A stretch of DNA of 64,000 nucleotides, from NCBI RefSeq assembly GCF_003063545.1, contig NZ_NESD01000001.1, positions 992,001 to 1,056,000 of the forward strand, in the 5' to 3' direction. Below the pieces are notes generated by a model. It saw nothing but the letters and a program-made list of their open reading frames with translations. It had not been told where the DNA came from and did no database searches. Within the stretch, counting starts at the first letter, position 1. The number at the start of each line of letters is the position of its first letter. Below are positions 35,367 through 43,966 of this stretch, piece by piece. The position numbers and the translations under genes are program-made. The DNA comes from Limnohabitans sp. Jir61. GTDB taxonomy: Bacteria > Pseudomonadota > Gammaproteobacteria > Burkholderiales > Burkholderiaceae_C.

Positions 35367-35960
35367 CTAAATGCCTAGGGCTTCCCACACGCGATAAGCT
35401 GCGTAGGCATCGTTGGCCGCGTAGATTAGCTGTGATTCGCTCAAGCGCAGGTTGGCCCAGTTGCTGGTGGCTGCCTTCTTTGACTTTTGAAAACGCTGGT
35501 TGAACAGCACAGCCACTGCGCCCTTGACGCCCATTTCTTTGCGATAGCCTTGAGCTTTGAAAATGGTGTTGAGCTCCAAAATGCCCGCTGGCTCGACGCC
35601 AAATTTTTGGATGATGCGTTTGCGGTCGTCACCCAAACCAAAGCCTGCTTTGGCAATTCCTTCGCGCGCTAACAAGTCGGCAGCCACAGCGCGGCACTCG
35701 GGGTCGTGTAGCTGAAACACCCATGCACGTTCGCCCGTGGAGAGCTGCAACACATGCGGGCCGTCAGACGCTTCGCCTACGCGGAAGGTGGGCTTCGATT
35801 CAGTGTCAAAGCCCCAAGCACGTGAGGTGATCAATGCATCGTGAGCCTGCTGCGCTTGTTTGCCTGTGTTGACCAAAGTGATGCGGTCAAGCCCCAAACG
35901 AGGAAACTCTGGAAGCAGGGCGATGGCTTCTTTGTCAGGTGTGTCTAGGCGTTGTGTCAT
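35367..35960 (-). CDS. RNase D-like DEDDy 3'-5' exonuclease domain protein
   Basis: 197 residues consisting essentially of one exonuclease domain. Motif I is WGFDTESKP (D52, E54), motif II GFGLGDDRKRI (D111/D112), and motif III IYAANDAYAAYR (Y180 and D184), giving the DEDDy set. It lacks the C-terminal HRDC domains of true RNase D, so it is not a full rnd. Role: probably RNA or DNA 3'-end trimming in the cytoplasm. It lies 12 bp downstream of the ylqF gene on the same strand. Confidence 0.85.
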   Translation of the reverse strand: MTQRLDTPDKEAIALLPEFPRLGLDRITLVNTGKQAQQAHDALITSRAWGFDTESKPTFRVGEASDGPHVLQLSTGERAWVFQLHDPECRAVAADLLAREGIAKAGFGLGDDRKRIIQKFGVEPAGILELNTIFKAQGYRKEMGVKGAVAVLFNQRFQKSKKAATSNWANLRLSESQLIYAANDAYAAYRVWEALGI

Positions 35961-35972
35961 GTGTGTCTGATC

Positions 35973-36911
35973 TCAACGCTTCTTAGATTTGAATGCCGTT
36001 TTCTTGTTTTTCTCAATCGCCTCTTTGCGAACCGCACGCTCTGCATCGGCAATCTTTCCTTCGGCCAACCAAGCCGCAAATTCATCCGGCGTTTCTAGCG
36101 TGACGCGACCTAGCGCTGCGGTGCGGAAATCGTGAATGACGATGTGCGCGGCTTTGGTGAGGTTGATGCGCCCACCGCTTTGTACCGCCCCGCGTTTACG
36201 GCCAATGGCCTCGAGCATTTCTTCGTCGGTGTGGCTGGCCACGTCGTCGATGGTGTAGCGCTGTTTGAGTTCGTTGGGGTAGTGCGGGATGAGGTAGTTG
36301 AGCAGCTCAAGCGCGACGGTTTCTTCGTCAAACGCGTTCACGCCAATCGCGCCGCTAGCCGCTAGGTTGAAGCCGCTTTGCTCGACGATGATGCGCGGCC
36401 ACAGCACGCCGGGGGTGTCGTACAAATAAAAGTCATCGGCCAAGGCGATGCGCTGTTCTGTTTTGGTCACGCCGGCTTCGTCACCCGTCTTGGCAGCGCG
36501 TTTGCCTTTGAGTGTGTTGATGAGGGTGGATTTGCCGACGTTGGGAATGCCGCAAATGAGCACGCGCATGGGTTTGACCATGCCGCCACGGTTGGGGGCG
36601 AGTTGTTGGCAGGCGTCAATCAGCGCTTTGGCGGGGGAAGTCATGCTGGTGTCTAGACCAATGGCGCGCACGCCGGGCATGGCGTTGTAGTGGGCTAGCC
36701 ATACGGCTGTACGAGCGGGGTCGGCTAAATCTTGCTTGCTCAAAATCTTGAGCGCGGGTTTGCTTTTGATCAGCTCGGCCAACATTGGGTTGGCGCTAGA
36801 GCCGGGCAAACGGGCGTCGAGCATTTCGATGACGACGTCAATCTCTTTGATGCGCTCCCCAATCGCTTTGCGCGTGAGGTGCATGTGTCCGGGGAACCAT
36901 TGAATAGCCAT
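35973..36911 (-). CDS. ylqF: ribosome biogenesis GTPase YlqF/RbgA
   Basis: 312 residues. A circularly permuted GTPase: G4 (LSKQD, residues 57-61) comes before G1 (GIPNVGKS, 121-128) and G3 (DTPG, 165-168). The N-terminal MAIQWFPGHMHLTRKAI is diagnostic for YlqF/RbgA. The C-terminal third is the ANTAR-like helical domain, followed by a Lys-rich tail (KNKKTAFKSKKR). It acts in late assembly of the 50S subunit. It is in the same orientation as the DTW-domain gene upstream (15 bp). Confidence 0.93.
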   Translation of the reverse strand: MAIQWFPGHMHLTRKAIGERIKEIDVVIEMLDARLPGSSANPMLAELIKSKPALKILSKQDLADPARTAVWLAHYNAMPGVRAIGLDTSMTSPAKALIDACQQLAPNRGGMVKPMRVLICGIPNVGKSTLINTLKGKRAAKTGDEAGVTKTEQRIALADDFYLYDTPGVLWPRIIVEQSGFNLAASGAIGVNAFDEETVALELLNYLIPHYPNELKQRYTIDDVASHTDEEMLEAIGRKRGAVQSGGRINLTKAAHIVIHDFRTAALGRVTLETPDEFAAWLAEGKIADAERAVRKEAIEKNKKTAFKSKKR

Positions 36912-36926
36912 AGTCTTGATTGTCGT

Positions 36927-37661
36927 TCACGCGAAGTGGGAGGCTGTTTGCAATCGCACATGCGCGTCATCCGTCAAATCGACGGGGAGTTGTTGCTTGG
37001 CTTTGAGGTAGTGCTCGGTGAAGACTTCAAAGTAGGCGTTGAGGGCTTCGGCGGCTTGGGCTTCATTAGCCAGTGCCAAACACATCGCACCCACTTCGGC
37101 GGTGCACAGGTGTGCTTCGCTTTGGGCGCGACGCAGTTTGTAGCGTGAGAGTTGTTCGGGGTGCAGGCTAAGTACGGGCAAGTTTTGCAGGTAGGGGCTT
37201 TTGCGAAACATCTTGCGTGCTTCGTCCCATGTGCCGTCAAGCAGGACGAACAAGGGACGCTTCACAGGGCGCGTGTCTGCGTCGTGCGTCACCTCATGCA
37301 CCACGCGTGCGTCATCTGCAAACTCAGCAGGAAACACCACATACGGTTGCCACTGTGGGTCGTTCAACAGCGCCAACAGTGCAGGGTCAACTTCGGTACG
37401 TGCCCAGCCAAATGCAAAGGTGTCAGTCACTACATCGGCAATGAGCCAGCCGGTGTTACTGGGCTTGAGCGGCTCGATGTCGGCCATGAGCAAACACATG
37501 CCTGCGCGCGTGGGCACGTTGGGGCGTAGCGCGCAGAGGCAATGCGAGGGGACCAAGCGGCAGCCGGCGCAGCGTTCTCCTTTGGGGCCGCCGCGGGCTA
37601 AAAAGGGTTTGACGCTTCGCGCTAAACGCGCAGCGCGGAGTTGCGACACAGCATGAGTCAT
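36927..37661 (-). CDS. tapT: DTW domain tRNA-uridine aminocarboxypropyltransferase
   Basis: 244 residues. An N-terminal zinc-type cluster C31-x2-C34...C41-x-C43 is followed by the DTW-domain blocks: LMADIEPLKPSNTGWLIADV, a D-x-T-W motif as D142-G-T144-W145 in LLDGTWDEARKM, and YKLRRAQSEAHLCTAEVGA. The family adds an aminocarboxypropyl group from S-adenosylmethionine to a tRNA uridine (acp3U47 in E. coli). The symbol follows the E. coli gene also known as yfiP; the exact target position here is inferred. Confidence 0.85.
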   Translation of the reverse strand: MTHAVSQLRAARLARSVKPFLARGGPKGERCAGCRLVPSHCLCALRPNVPTRAGMCLLMADIEPLKPSNTGWLIADVVTDTFAFGWARTEVDPALLALLNDPQWQPYVVFPAEFADDARVVHEVTHDADTRPVKRPLFVLLDGTWDEARKMFRKSPYLQNLPVLSLHPEQLSRYKLRRAQSEAHLCTAEVGAMCLALANEAQAAEALNAYFEVFTEHYLKAKQQLPVDLTDDAHVRLQTASHFA

Positions 37662-37768
37662 TGATTGAATTTAAAAACGATTAATTTGTTTCTTTTTGTA
37701 TAAAAAAGAATTTGAAATTCACAGATGATCATGATTTAATACTTTGTAGCTCATATTTGTCGTTACTC

Positions 37769-38251
37769 ATGAATTTAAATCGTAGAACCAATCACGGAAT
37801 CATCATCATGGCATTGTCGGTCATGTTGGGACATGCAGAAGCATCGGAAATTGAAACGGCCATTTGGCACTGCTCAAAGATGCCTCAAGCCGAAGCGGCT
37901 CAAAGCAGCAATGAAATGTCTTTTTCGATGGCCTCAGTCAATGGCACGATTGATGTTTCCCTAGACGATTTATTAGCAGCCTATTCTGGTTACCCCATTC
38001 GCGTTTCAGGCAAGCCCTTGTTTGCTTGCTTTATGCCAGGCCAAGAGGCGTTGTCTACCAGCGCGCTTCACACCTTAGGGTTGAACTCTGCCGCGATGCA
38101 AATGTTGGCGCGACGCAGCGCAATTGTTCAGCGTAACTTGAAGCTCGTCACGGACGAACGCGAGATGCTTCAATGTTTAGAAAAAAACAGCCCCGCGTTT
38201 GGCTACCTCTCTAAGCCCATCAACAACGAAAAGGTGGCGCCATGTTTCTAA
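37769..38251 (+). CDS. small secreted protein of unknown function
   Basis: 160 residues from the ATG at 37769 (in-frame codons upstream add nothing conserved). A leader ends near GHAEA-SEI. The mature protein of about 130 residues has Cys in WHCSK, FACFM, LQCLE and the final PCF, so disulfides in the periplasm are plausible. I recognise no family. It overlaps the outer-membrane barrel gene by 10 bp, so the two are translated together and likely work together, for example as a periplasmic partner of the barrel. Base composition is more AT-rich than in the neighbours. Confidence 0.6.
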   Translation: MNLNRRTNHGIIIMALSVMLGHAEASEIETAIWHCSKMPQAEAAQSSNEMSFSMASVNGTIDVSLDDLLAAYSGYPIRVSGKPLFACFMPGQEALSTSALHTLGLNSAAMQMLARRSAIVQRNLKLVTDEREMLQCLEKNSPAFGYLSKPINNEKVAPCF

Positions 38252-39489
38252 AAAAAATAGCTTTGTTGATTTGTCTTTTTACAGGCAGTGCATTTGCACA
38301 GATAGCAATAGAAACAGAGCACCAATGGGCTGATGATGTGGTGGGCAGTCATACCTTGCAAGTGGGCGTGGACGCGTGGCGTATCCATACTTCTGCCAAT
38401 GAAGACACCACGGCAAATATGAAATCTTTGTCGCGCTTGCAGCTGGCTAATAGTTATCCAGTTTGGCATTACAGAAATCCTTCAGAGTGGTTGCGATTTG
38501 AAGGGGCGCTTCGTGTGGGACGAGATACCTTGCTGAGCATGAAATACCGCAGTGATCAATCCACAGGTAGTCGCTTGGATGAAGCCAGTGTGGATTGGGC
38601 GTTTCACACTTACGGCGTAAAACTGGGTGTGGTAGACCCGAAAATTAGTTGGTGTCGTACGTATGACGTCGATTCACCTTGGGTACGCGAGAACAATCCG
38701 TTTTGCTCTATTCAACCTTTGAATTTTGCGAAGGGTTCCGCGCCGGGCGTTCAGACCTATGCTAATTTCATCGTTGCAGATTACAGTTTGCAAGCGATTG
38801 CCGGTGTGTATAGACCTCTTTGGTTTAACTACGCATCAGATGAATCTCCGACGATTACTTTGGCTTCATACTCGACCATCACGAGTCATACCAAGTCGGG
38901 TTTGGCATTGAGTGCAACCAATCTTCGAAATGGAACAGAATTTCGAGTTGGGTTATTGCGTGATGATTTTTCAAGCAATCGAAACTCTATTAACCAAAGC
39001 GTTCCGTATAGCTACGATGTGCATTCAGATGTGATGTTTCTTGGTGCGAATTGGTATGCAACGCAAAAAGTAGCCTTGCGCGCTACCTACTTTACATACG
39101 CAGGACACCTCACTCGAAACATGCGTGATGTGGTCAACTATGTAAAGCTGGATGAGGTACAAAACTACAAAGCAGTGAGCCTAGAAGCCAACTATCAAAT
39201 TAACGCGCGCGATGTTTTGTCAGCATCACATGTCATTTATGACTTAGTCATAGATCAAACCAATTACGCATTGCAATCTGGTACTCCAGCTTTTGTCTCT
39301 TCCTATTCAGGTGTGCCACATTTCGTAACGACCAATATTTCTTTGAGTTGGCGCAGGGATTGGGGTTATGGCGTGTTTACTGTGTTGCAAATGTCACAAG
39401 CCAATACAGATCAGCATGATGCATCTCTAACCAAGCACTTATCTTCAGACGGTCGGGCTTACGGCCTGCGCTTAGGCTATCGTTTCTAA
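38242..39489 (+). CDS. outer-membrane beta-barrel (porin-like) protein
   Basis: 415 residues. A Sec leader ends at AFA-QIA, then many alternating amphipathic strands typical of barrels, and the C-terminal strand GRAYGLRLGYRF ends in Phe, the BAM recognition signature. The barrel seems to begin right after the leader. Cys pairs in SWCRTYD and NPFCSIQ are unusual for porins and may make an external disulfide. Not a classical Burkholderiales trimeric porin by sequence pattern; substrate unknown. Overlaps the small secreted protein gene by 10 bp. Confidence 0.7.
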   Translation: MFLKKIALLICLFTGSAFAQIAIETEHQWADDVVGSHTLQVGVDAWRIHTSANEDTTANMKSLSRLQLANSYPVWHYRNPSEWLRFEGALRVGRDTLLSMKYRSDQSTGSRLDEASVDWAFHTYGVKLGVVDPKISWCRTYDVDSPWVRENNPFCSIQPLNFAKGSAPGVQTYANFIVADYSLQAIAGVYRPLWFNYASDESPTITLASYSTITSHTKSGLALSATNLRNGTEFRVGLLRDDFSSNRNSINQSVPYSYDVHSDVMFLGANWYATQKVALRATYFTYAGHLTRNMRDVVNYVKLDEVQNYKAVSLEANYQINARDVLSASHVIYDLVIDQTNYALQSGTPAFVSSYSGVPHFVTTNISLSWRRDWGYGVFTVLQMSQANTDQHDASLTKHLSSDGRAYGLRLGYRF

Positions 39490-39492
39490 CGC

Positions 39493-40698
39493 TTACTCAG
39501 CCACATTGCACTCTCTCCTGAGCAGCGACAGTGCATCATGCAGTTTGTAGTCGTGGTCGCTCGCCAGTGTGTCTAGCGATTCGTCTATGAAGGCTTCCCA
39601 GATGTCGATGTAATCGTCTTGGTGTTCAGCCGGAGCATTGGCTTGAATGAACGCGGTGGCCAACTCGGGCTGCACCCCTGATTTACGAATTTTGCGAATC
39701 AGCGTGGCAGCAGTTTTTTCGGTCAATAGCGTTTTGCCTGTGCTACCTGTCGCGATGCACAAGAAGAGGGTGAGCAACGAGCTGTCGTCGCTGTGGCCGC
39801 CTGTGGCTTTGGTCCACGCGGCAGAGGTTTGGCGGTCAAAGTGGTCGACCTCGGACAAACCGTCTTCCACCCAAAAGTAGCGCCCCACAAAAGCGGGTGT
39901 TTGGTTGAACAACTTTTGGCATGTGATGGCACTGTCCAAAATTTTGGGCAAGTCGGCTTCGATGCTTTGTCGCACTTGCTCGACTGCGGCTTTGAATTCG
40001 GCAGGCAAGTTTTTGGGCACAGCCAAGTTGATGGCTTTGGTGGCGCTGGGTTTGCGCAGGGTGGCGATGATTTTTTGAAAGGCCACCCAGTCTGGCATTT
40101 CTTTGTGTTTGGTGGCTGCTGCCAACAAGGCGGTGCGAATGACGGCTTCGGCATCGCAGCCGGCTTCTTCTAAATCGTCGGCGTGCAGGCCCAGCTCGTC
40201 GGCCATCCAAATGGCGGCGTCGATGACGTGGGCCACTTGTTGACGCTTGGCCAGCTCGGCTTGGTACTCCGCCAGATTGCACAGCGACCATTTTGCCAAT
40301 TGCGGGATGTGTTTGTCGCTGAAGCCGCCATGCTCGTTCATGCCAAAGTGCGTGTTTTGCGGCATGACGATGAGGGCTTTGAGCATGTCTGATGCCGCCT
40401 TGGAGCGTGACATGAACGAGTGCTCGCGCAAGTGCTCGGCGGCTTTGCGCAAGTCACCGCCGCTTTGAATTTGCAGCGTGAGGCTGACCATGTTGACGAT
40501 GCGGTCCTTGGCTTTTTCAAGCTCGGGGCGCAAGAATTCGCTGCCAAAGTAACGCGCGATTTGCACCATGCCTTTGGGTGCATCGGTTTGGATGGCGTCT
40601 AGTTTGGGTTGGTCCAACACGCCGTGTTGCACGCCGTAGGCAACGGCCTTTTCAAAGAAAGGGCGGTCATCAAAAAGGGCAACAATAGATTGCGTCAT
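39493..40698 (-). CDS. protein of unknown function, last gene of the J-domain operon
   Basis: 401 residues, no leader or membrane segment, predominantly helical with many Ala, Leu, Lys and Asp. I recognise no catalytic motif; Cys residues are few and scattered (for example EEAGCDAE). It is the fourth gene of a tight minus-strand run that begins with a J-domain protein (11 bp gap to the preceding gene). This suggests a client or partner of the chaperone cycle, or a structural cytoplasmic protein. It is convergent with the barrel gene, with only 3 bp between stops. Confidence 0.55.
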   Translation of the reverse strand: MTQSIVALFDDRPFFEKAVAYGVQHGVLDQPKLDAIQTDAPKGMVQIARYFGSEFLRPELEKAKDRIVNMVSLTLQIQSGGDLRKAAEHLREHSFMSRSKAASDMLKALIVMPQNTHFGMNEHGGFSDKHIPQLAKWSLCNLAEYQAELAKRQQVAHVIDAAIWMADELGLHADDLEEAGCDAEAVIRTALLAAATKHKEMPDWVAFQKIIATLRKPSATKAINLAVPKNLPAEFKAAVEQVRQSIEADLPKILDSAITCQKLFNQTPAFVGRYFWVEDGLSEVDHFDRQTSAAWTKATGGHSDDSSLLTLFLCIATGSTGKTLLTEKTAATLIRKIRKSGVQPELATAFIQANAPAEHQDDYIDIWEAFIDESLDTLASDHDYKLHDALSLLRRECNVAE

Positions 40699-40709
40699 GG
40701 TCTGTAGGT

Positions 40710-41465
40710 TTAGATGGCAGATTCTTCGTCAGAGTCACGCGCGGCGGGTGTGGCTTGTCCGCGGTCGGTGGCGCTGGTTTCGACCTTGCCATCGTCTTCT
40801 TCCTCGTCTTCTTCAGACAGGCCAGCATCGTGGGCGCGTGCTTTGGCGCGCAGCACCAGCAGCATCTCGATGAAGAGGTCTGGAATTTTGTGGCGCAAGA
40901 TCCATGCGAGTTGCATCCAGTCTTGGTCGGCCACTTCGTCTTCTTCAACGCGGGGCTTCACATAGGCCGAGCCGAGCAGGGCGCTTTCAGACAGCATGTC
41001 GCCGTCGTCTTCCATGGTGTCAAAAGTGCCGGTGCGGGCAAAGGCTTCGATGCGGCTCCACTTTTCACTGAAGTAGTCGGCCAACGCTTCAGCGCCGCCT
41101 TCGAGGTCGCCAATGGCGGTGAGGAACTCAACCGTGTCTGCGTCTTCGCGAAAGATGATGGAGTTCATCATGCCGCGCAGGTGGGTGCGGGTGAGGTCTT
41201 TGTATTGTTTTTCAATCACCACGGCGCGAGCAAATTGCTCGGGCGTGACCAGCAGGTTGATGACCGATTCTTTGGAGGTGTCGTACTCGCGAATCACAGC
41301 CAAGATGTCTTTGGGCGGCAGCTGCTCTAGCACCACCATCAGGGCTTGATCGCCCTCGGCATCGGCCAGCTCGACCAACGCAGCTTCTGCGCCTGTGATG
41401 TCGCCAGCGGCGATGAGGCTTTGTGTTTTGGTAATCAGTGCGATGGCATTGGTTTTGTCGGTCAT
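40710..41465 (-). CDS. protein of unknown function with acidic C-terminal tail
   Basis: 251 residues, soluble and helix-rich. The first about 190 residues have a regular Leu/Ala pattern (ITGAEAALVELADAEGDQAL, then LEQLPPKDILAVIREYD). The last 35 are intrinsically disordered and strongly acidic (LSEEDEEEDDGKVE). No known family motif seen. It sits third in the J-domain-led operon, 9 bp after the previous stop and 11 bp before the next start. A similar charged tail ends the preceding protein, which may be meaningful for a complex. Confidence 0.55.
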   Translation of the reverse strand: MTDKTNAIALITKTQSLIAAGDITGAEAALVELADAEGDQALMVVLEQLPPKDILAVIREYDTSKESVINLLVTPEQFARAVVIEKQYKDLTRTHLRGMMNSIIFREDADTVEFLTAIGDLEGGAEALADYFSEKWSRIEAFARTGTFDTMEDDGDMLSESALLGSAYVKPRVEEDEVADQDWMQLAWILRHKIPDLFIEMLLVLRAKARAHDAGLSEEDEEEDDGKVETSATDRGQATPAARDSDEESAI

Positions 41466-41474
41466 GACGGTTCC

Positions 41475-42023
41475 TTATTCTTTGCTGTCAAAGCCTTGTT
41501 CGACCATCCACGCGTTGCCTGCTTCTTCGCGTTCACGGGCTTCGCGCTCTTCGTCGTGCTCGGCTTGGTCGCCGCGCTCGACGTTTTGCAAATCTTCATC
41601 GGCATCAGCGTCGTTTGACTGTGCGCTGGCTCGCATTGGCGTGCCGTGCATGTATTCGAGTGCAGCGGCCACGGTCATGAACCAAGCGCCCACGGGCTCG
41701 GCCAAGATTTGATTCACCATAGGTTGTGCCCACGGTGCAATGCGCACGCCTTCAGATAAGGCATCCCAGCTCAGCAAATCGTCGGCATCGCGGGTGATGA
41801 AGTGGGCCATCAACTCGGGCTCGTGAAACTCAAAGGCTTGGTGCAAGACCACGGCCACCATTTCGGGGCTGAGGTCCATCATCTGCAACAAAAAGTCCAG
41901 CTCTTTGCGTTTTTCAGCCAAGCGTTTGTCGAGGATGTATTGGCCTTCGGAGTCGGAGTTGAGGTCGTCCAACTCGGCTTGGTAGGCAGAGCGCAGCTCT
42001 TGGAAGAATGGGGAAATGCTCAT
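41475..42023 (-). CDS. protein of unknown function with charged C-terminal tail
   Basis: 182 residues, soluble. A helical N-terminal part (SPFFQELRSAYQAELDDL, then DKRLAEKRKELDFLLQMMDL) is followed by a compact region to about 130 and a disordered, Glu/Asp/Arg-rich tail (AEHDEEREAREREEAG). No motif recognised. Second gene of the run, 6 bp after the J-domain gene. Confidence 0.55.
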   Translation of the reverse strand: MSISPFFQELRSAYQAELDDLNSDSEGQYILDKRLAEKRKELDFLLQMMDLSPEMVAVVLHQAFEFHEPELMAHFITRDADDLLSWDALSEGVRIAPWAQPMVNQILAEPVGAWFMTVAAALEYMHGTPMRASAQSNDADADEDLQNVERGDQAEHDEEREAREREEAGNAWMVEQGFDSKE

Positions 42024-42029
42024 GGTTGT

Positions 42030-42314
42030 TTATGTCCGGTTCAGCACTTGCTGAAAGTAGCCTTGCCAAATTTCTCGGGCCGTTTGTGCGGGGTCGTCCA
42101 GCAGGTTGCGGCGGCGGTTGTCGTCATAGGCTTTGCGTTTGTCGTCGTCTGACAGCACGTCATAGGCCTCTTGCACTTCGCGAAAACGCGCAGGCGCATC
42201 GGGGTCGCTGTTGCGGTCCGGATGAAACTGCGAGGCTTTTTGGCGAAACGCTTTTTTGATGTCCGACAGCGTGGCATCGCTTTTGAGACCTAAGGCGGCG
42301 TAGTGTTCAGACAC
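42030..42314 (-). CDS. short J-domain (DnaJ-like) protein
   Basis: 94 residues, starting with GTG at 42314. Residues 4-67 are a J domain: YAALGLKSDATLSDIKKAFR, the HPD motif in FHPDRN, and FREVQEAYDVLSDDDKRKAYD. There is no Gly/Phe region, zinc finger or substrate-binding domain, only about 25 extra residues, so this is a class C J protein. It would stimulate a DnaK-type ATPase for specific clients, most simply the three proteins encoded directly downstream. Confidence 0.88.
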   Translation of the reverse strand: MSEHYAALGLKSDATLSDIKKAFRQKASQFHPDRNSDPDAPARFREVQEAYDVLSDDDKRKAYDDNRRRNLLDDPAQTAREIWQGYFQQVLNRT

Positions 42315-42348
42315 GTGAAACTCTTGTTGAATGACAGTAGTTGAGAAA

Positions 42349-42873
42349 TTAAAGCGATTGCTTTAGGCGAATCTCTTCGACCTTGACAGGACCCATGGGC
42401 ACGGTCTTGGCGCTGGACATTTCGCGTTTGAAGCCAGCCAACTCATGAAAGCGCATGGCGCGGTCGTTGGCGATGGGAATCCAGATGGACACATGGGTGC
42501 AGCCTTCTTCTTGCAGGCCTTCGCGAGCAGCGTCCCACAAAGCCAGGCCCACGCCTTGGCCCCAATAGGCGGCATCCACATAGATGTCCCAAATTTCGCC
42601 GAGGGTGTTGGGTGTGCCTTTGTCGCGTGAGCGGTCGTAGCCTACAAAGCCCACAATCTTGCTGCCGTCAACGGCGACTTGCACTTGGGGTTCGGCGTAT
42701 TCAATGGCTTCGCGCCAGTAAACGGTGTTTTTTTCTTCGGGCACAGGCAGCACTTTGGCGCCTGTTTGCATGGTTTTGAAAGCTTCTTTGGCGGTGGCGG
42801 CGTACAGCTCGGCGATTTTGGCGGCGTCGCGCATGGTTGCGGGACGGACTTCAACAGTTGTCAGATCGGACAT
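42349..42873 (-). CDS. GNAT family N-acetyltransferase
   Basis: 174 residues. GNAT order: the N-terminal VEVRPATMRDAAKIAELY, strand block GEIWDIYVDAAYWGQGVGLALWDAA with the acetyl-CoA loop (G-Q-G-V-G), then CTHVSIWIPIANDRAMRFHELAGFKRE. This resembles the RimI/phosphinothricin acetyltransferase-like branch; substrate unknown. It lies 34 bp upstream of the J-domain gene on the same strand and may be cotranscribed with that operon. Confidence 0.88.
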   Translation of the reverse strand: MSDLTTVEVRPATMRDAAKIAELYAATAKEAFKTMQTGAKVLPVPEEKNTVYWREAIEYAEPQVQVAVDGSKIVGFVGYDRSRDKGTPNTLGEIWDIYVDAAYWGQGVGLALWDAAREGLQEEGCTHVSIWIPIANDRAMRFHELAGFKREMSSAKTVPMGPVKVEEIRLKQSL

Positions 42874-42997
42874 GGAAAGGGGGAATTTCGGTAAACAGAT
42901 AAGACCGCTATTGTCCCAGTAAAACTGCCCCTTGCTTGGAGTTAGGTAGAGTACAGACTTCGCTGCTCGCAGCCTTCTTTTTCAAACTCCCGAACCC

Positions 42998-43966
42998 ATG
43001 CTCATTCTTGCCCCGATGGAGGGCTTGCTCGACTTTGTGCTGCGCGATGTGCTGACCCGCATTGGTGGGGTAGACCGCTGTGTGTCGGAGTTCATCCGTG
43101 TCACCAATACCTTGCTGCCAGAGCGCACGTTTTTGCGTATCGTGCCCGAGCTGACCAACGGCGGCCGCACCTTTGCGGGTGTTCCTGTGCGCCCACAGTT
43201 ATTGGGGTCAGACCCCCAATGTTTGGCTGACAACGCCGCGCGTGTGGCGGGCATGGGCTGTGATGGGGTGGACTTGAACTTTGGTTGTCCTGCCAAACAA
43301 GTGAACCGCCACGGCGGTGGTTCGGTGCTGCTGCAAGACCCAGAAGTGCTGTACCAAATTGTGCGAGCCGTCCGCGCCGCTGTGCCTGCCCACCAAGTTG
43401 TGTCCGCCAAGATGCGCTTGGGCTTTAACGACGACAGCACCGCCGAAGAATGCGCCTTGGCGTTAGAGGCGGGTGGTGCAAGCGAGATAGTGGTGCACGC
43501 CCGTACCAAAGCAGATGCCTACAGACCACCCGCGCATTGGCACCGCATTGCCGATATCAAAGCGAAGGTGAAAACACCGTTGGTGGCGAATGGTGAAATT
43601 TGGAATGTGCAAGACGCCCTCAATGCGCGTGCTGAGTCGGGTTGTTTTAATTTGATGCTGGGCCGCGGCATTGTGACCAACCCTGGACTGGGCTGGGCCA
43701 TCCAAGCGCATGACGCTGCTGCAAATGGTTTGCCCGCACCCGCGCCCGAAGTACGCTGGCAAGACCTGCCGCCACACCTGCACACGTTTTGGCAAATCGT
43801 GTCGGGCCATGTGAGCGAGCGTCACCAAGCGGGCCGCTTGAAACAATGGCTGAATTTTTTGCGCAAGTACTACCCCGACGCCGAGGCCGCCTACCAACAT
43901 GTGCGCACCTTGACCAGCCCCAAAGACATCAACGCATGGTTTGACGCCATGCCTGCACAACAATGA
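42998..43966 (+). CDS. dusC: tRNA-dihydrouridine(16) synthase
   Basis: 322 residues, the DusC length. The N-terminal LILAPMEGLLDFVLRDVL, SEFIRVTNTLLPER, and the catalytic Cys in VDLNFGCPAKQVNRHGGG are arranged as in E. coli DusC (GVDLNCGCPSKTVN there). VHARTKADAYRPP and ANGEIWN follow for FMN and tRNA contacts. It reduces uridine 16 of tRNA with NADPH. Its stop overlaps the next start (ATGA). Confidence 0.93.
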   Translation: MLILAPMEGLLDFVLRDVLTRIGGVDRCVSEFIRVTNTLLPERTFLRIVPELTNGGRTFAGVPVRPQLLGSDPQCLADNAARVAGMGCDGVDLNFGCPAKQVNRHGGGSVLLQDPEVLYQIVRAVRAAVPAHQVVSAKMRLGFNDDSTAEECALALEAGGASEIVVHARTKADAYRPPAHWHRIADIKAKVKTPLVANGEIWNVQDALNARAESGCFNLMLGRGIVTNPGLGWAIQAHDAAANGLPAPAPEVRWQDLPPHLHTFWQIVSGHVSERHQAGRLKQWLNFLRKYYPDAEAAYQHVRTLTSPKDINAWFDAMPAQQ

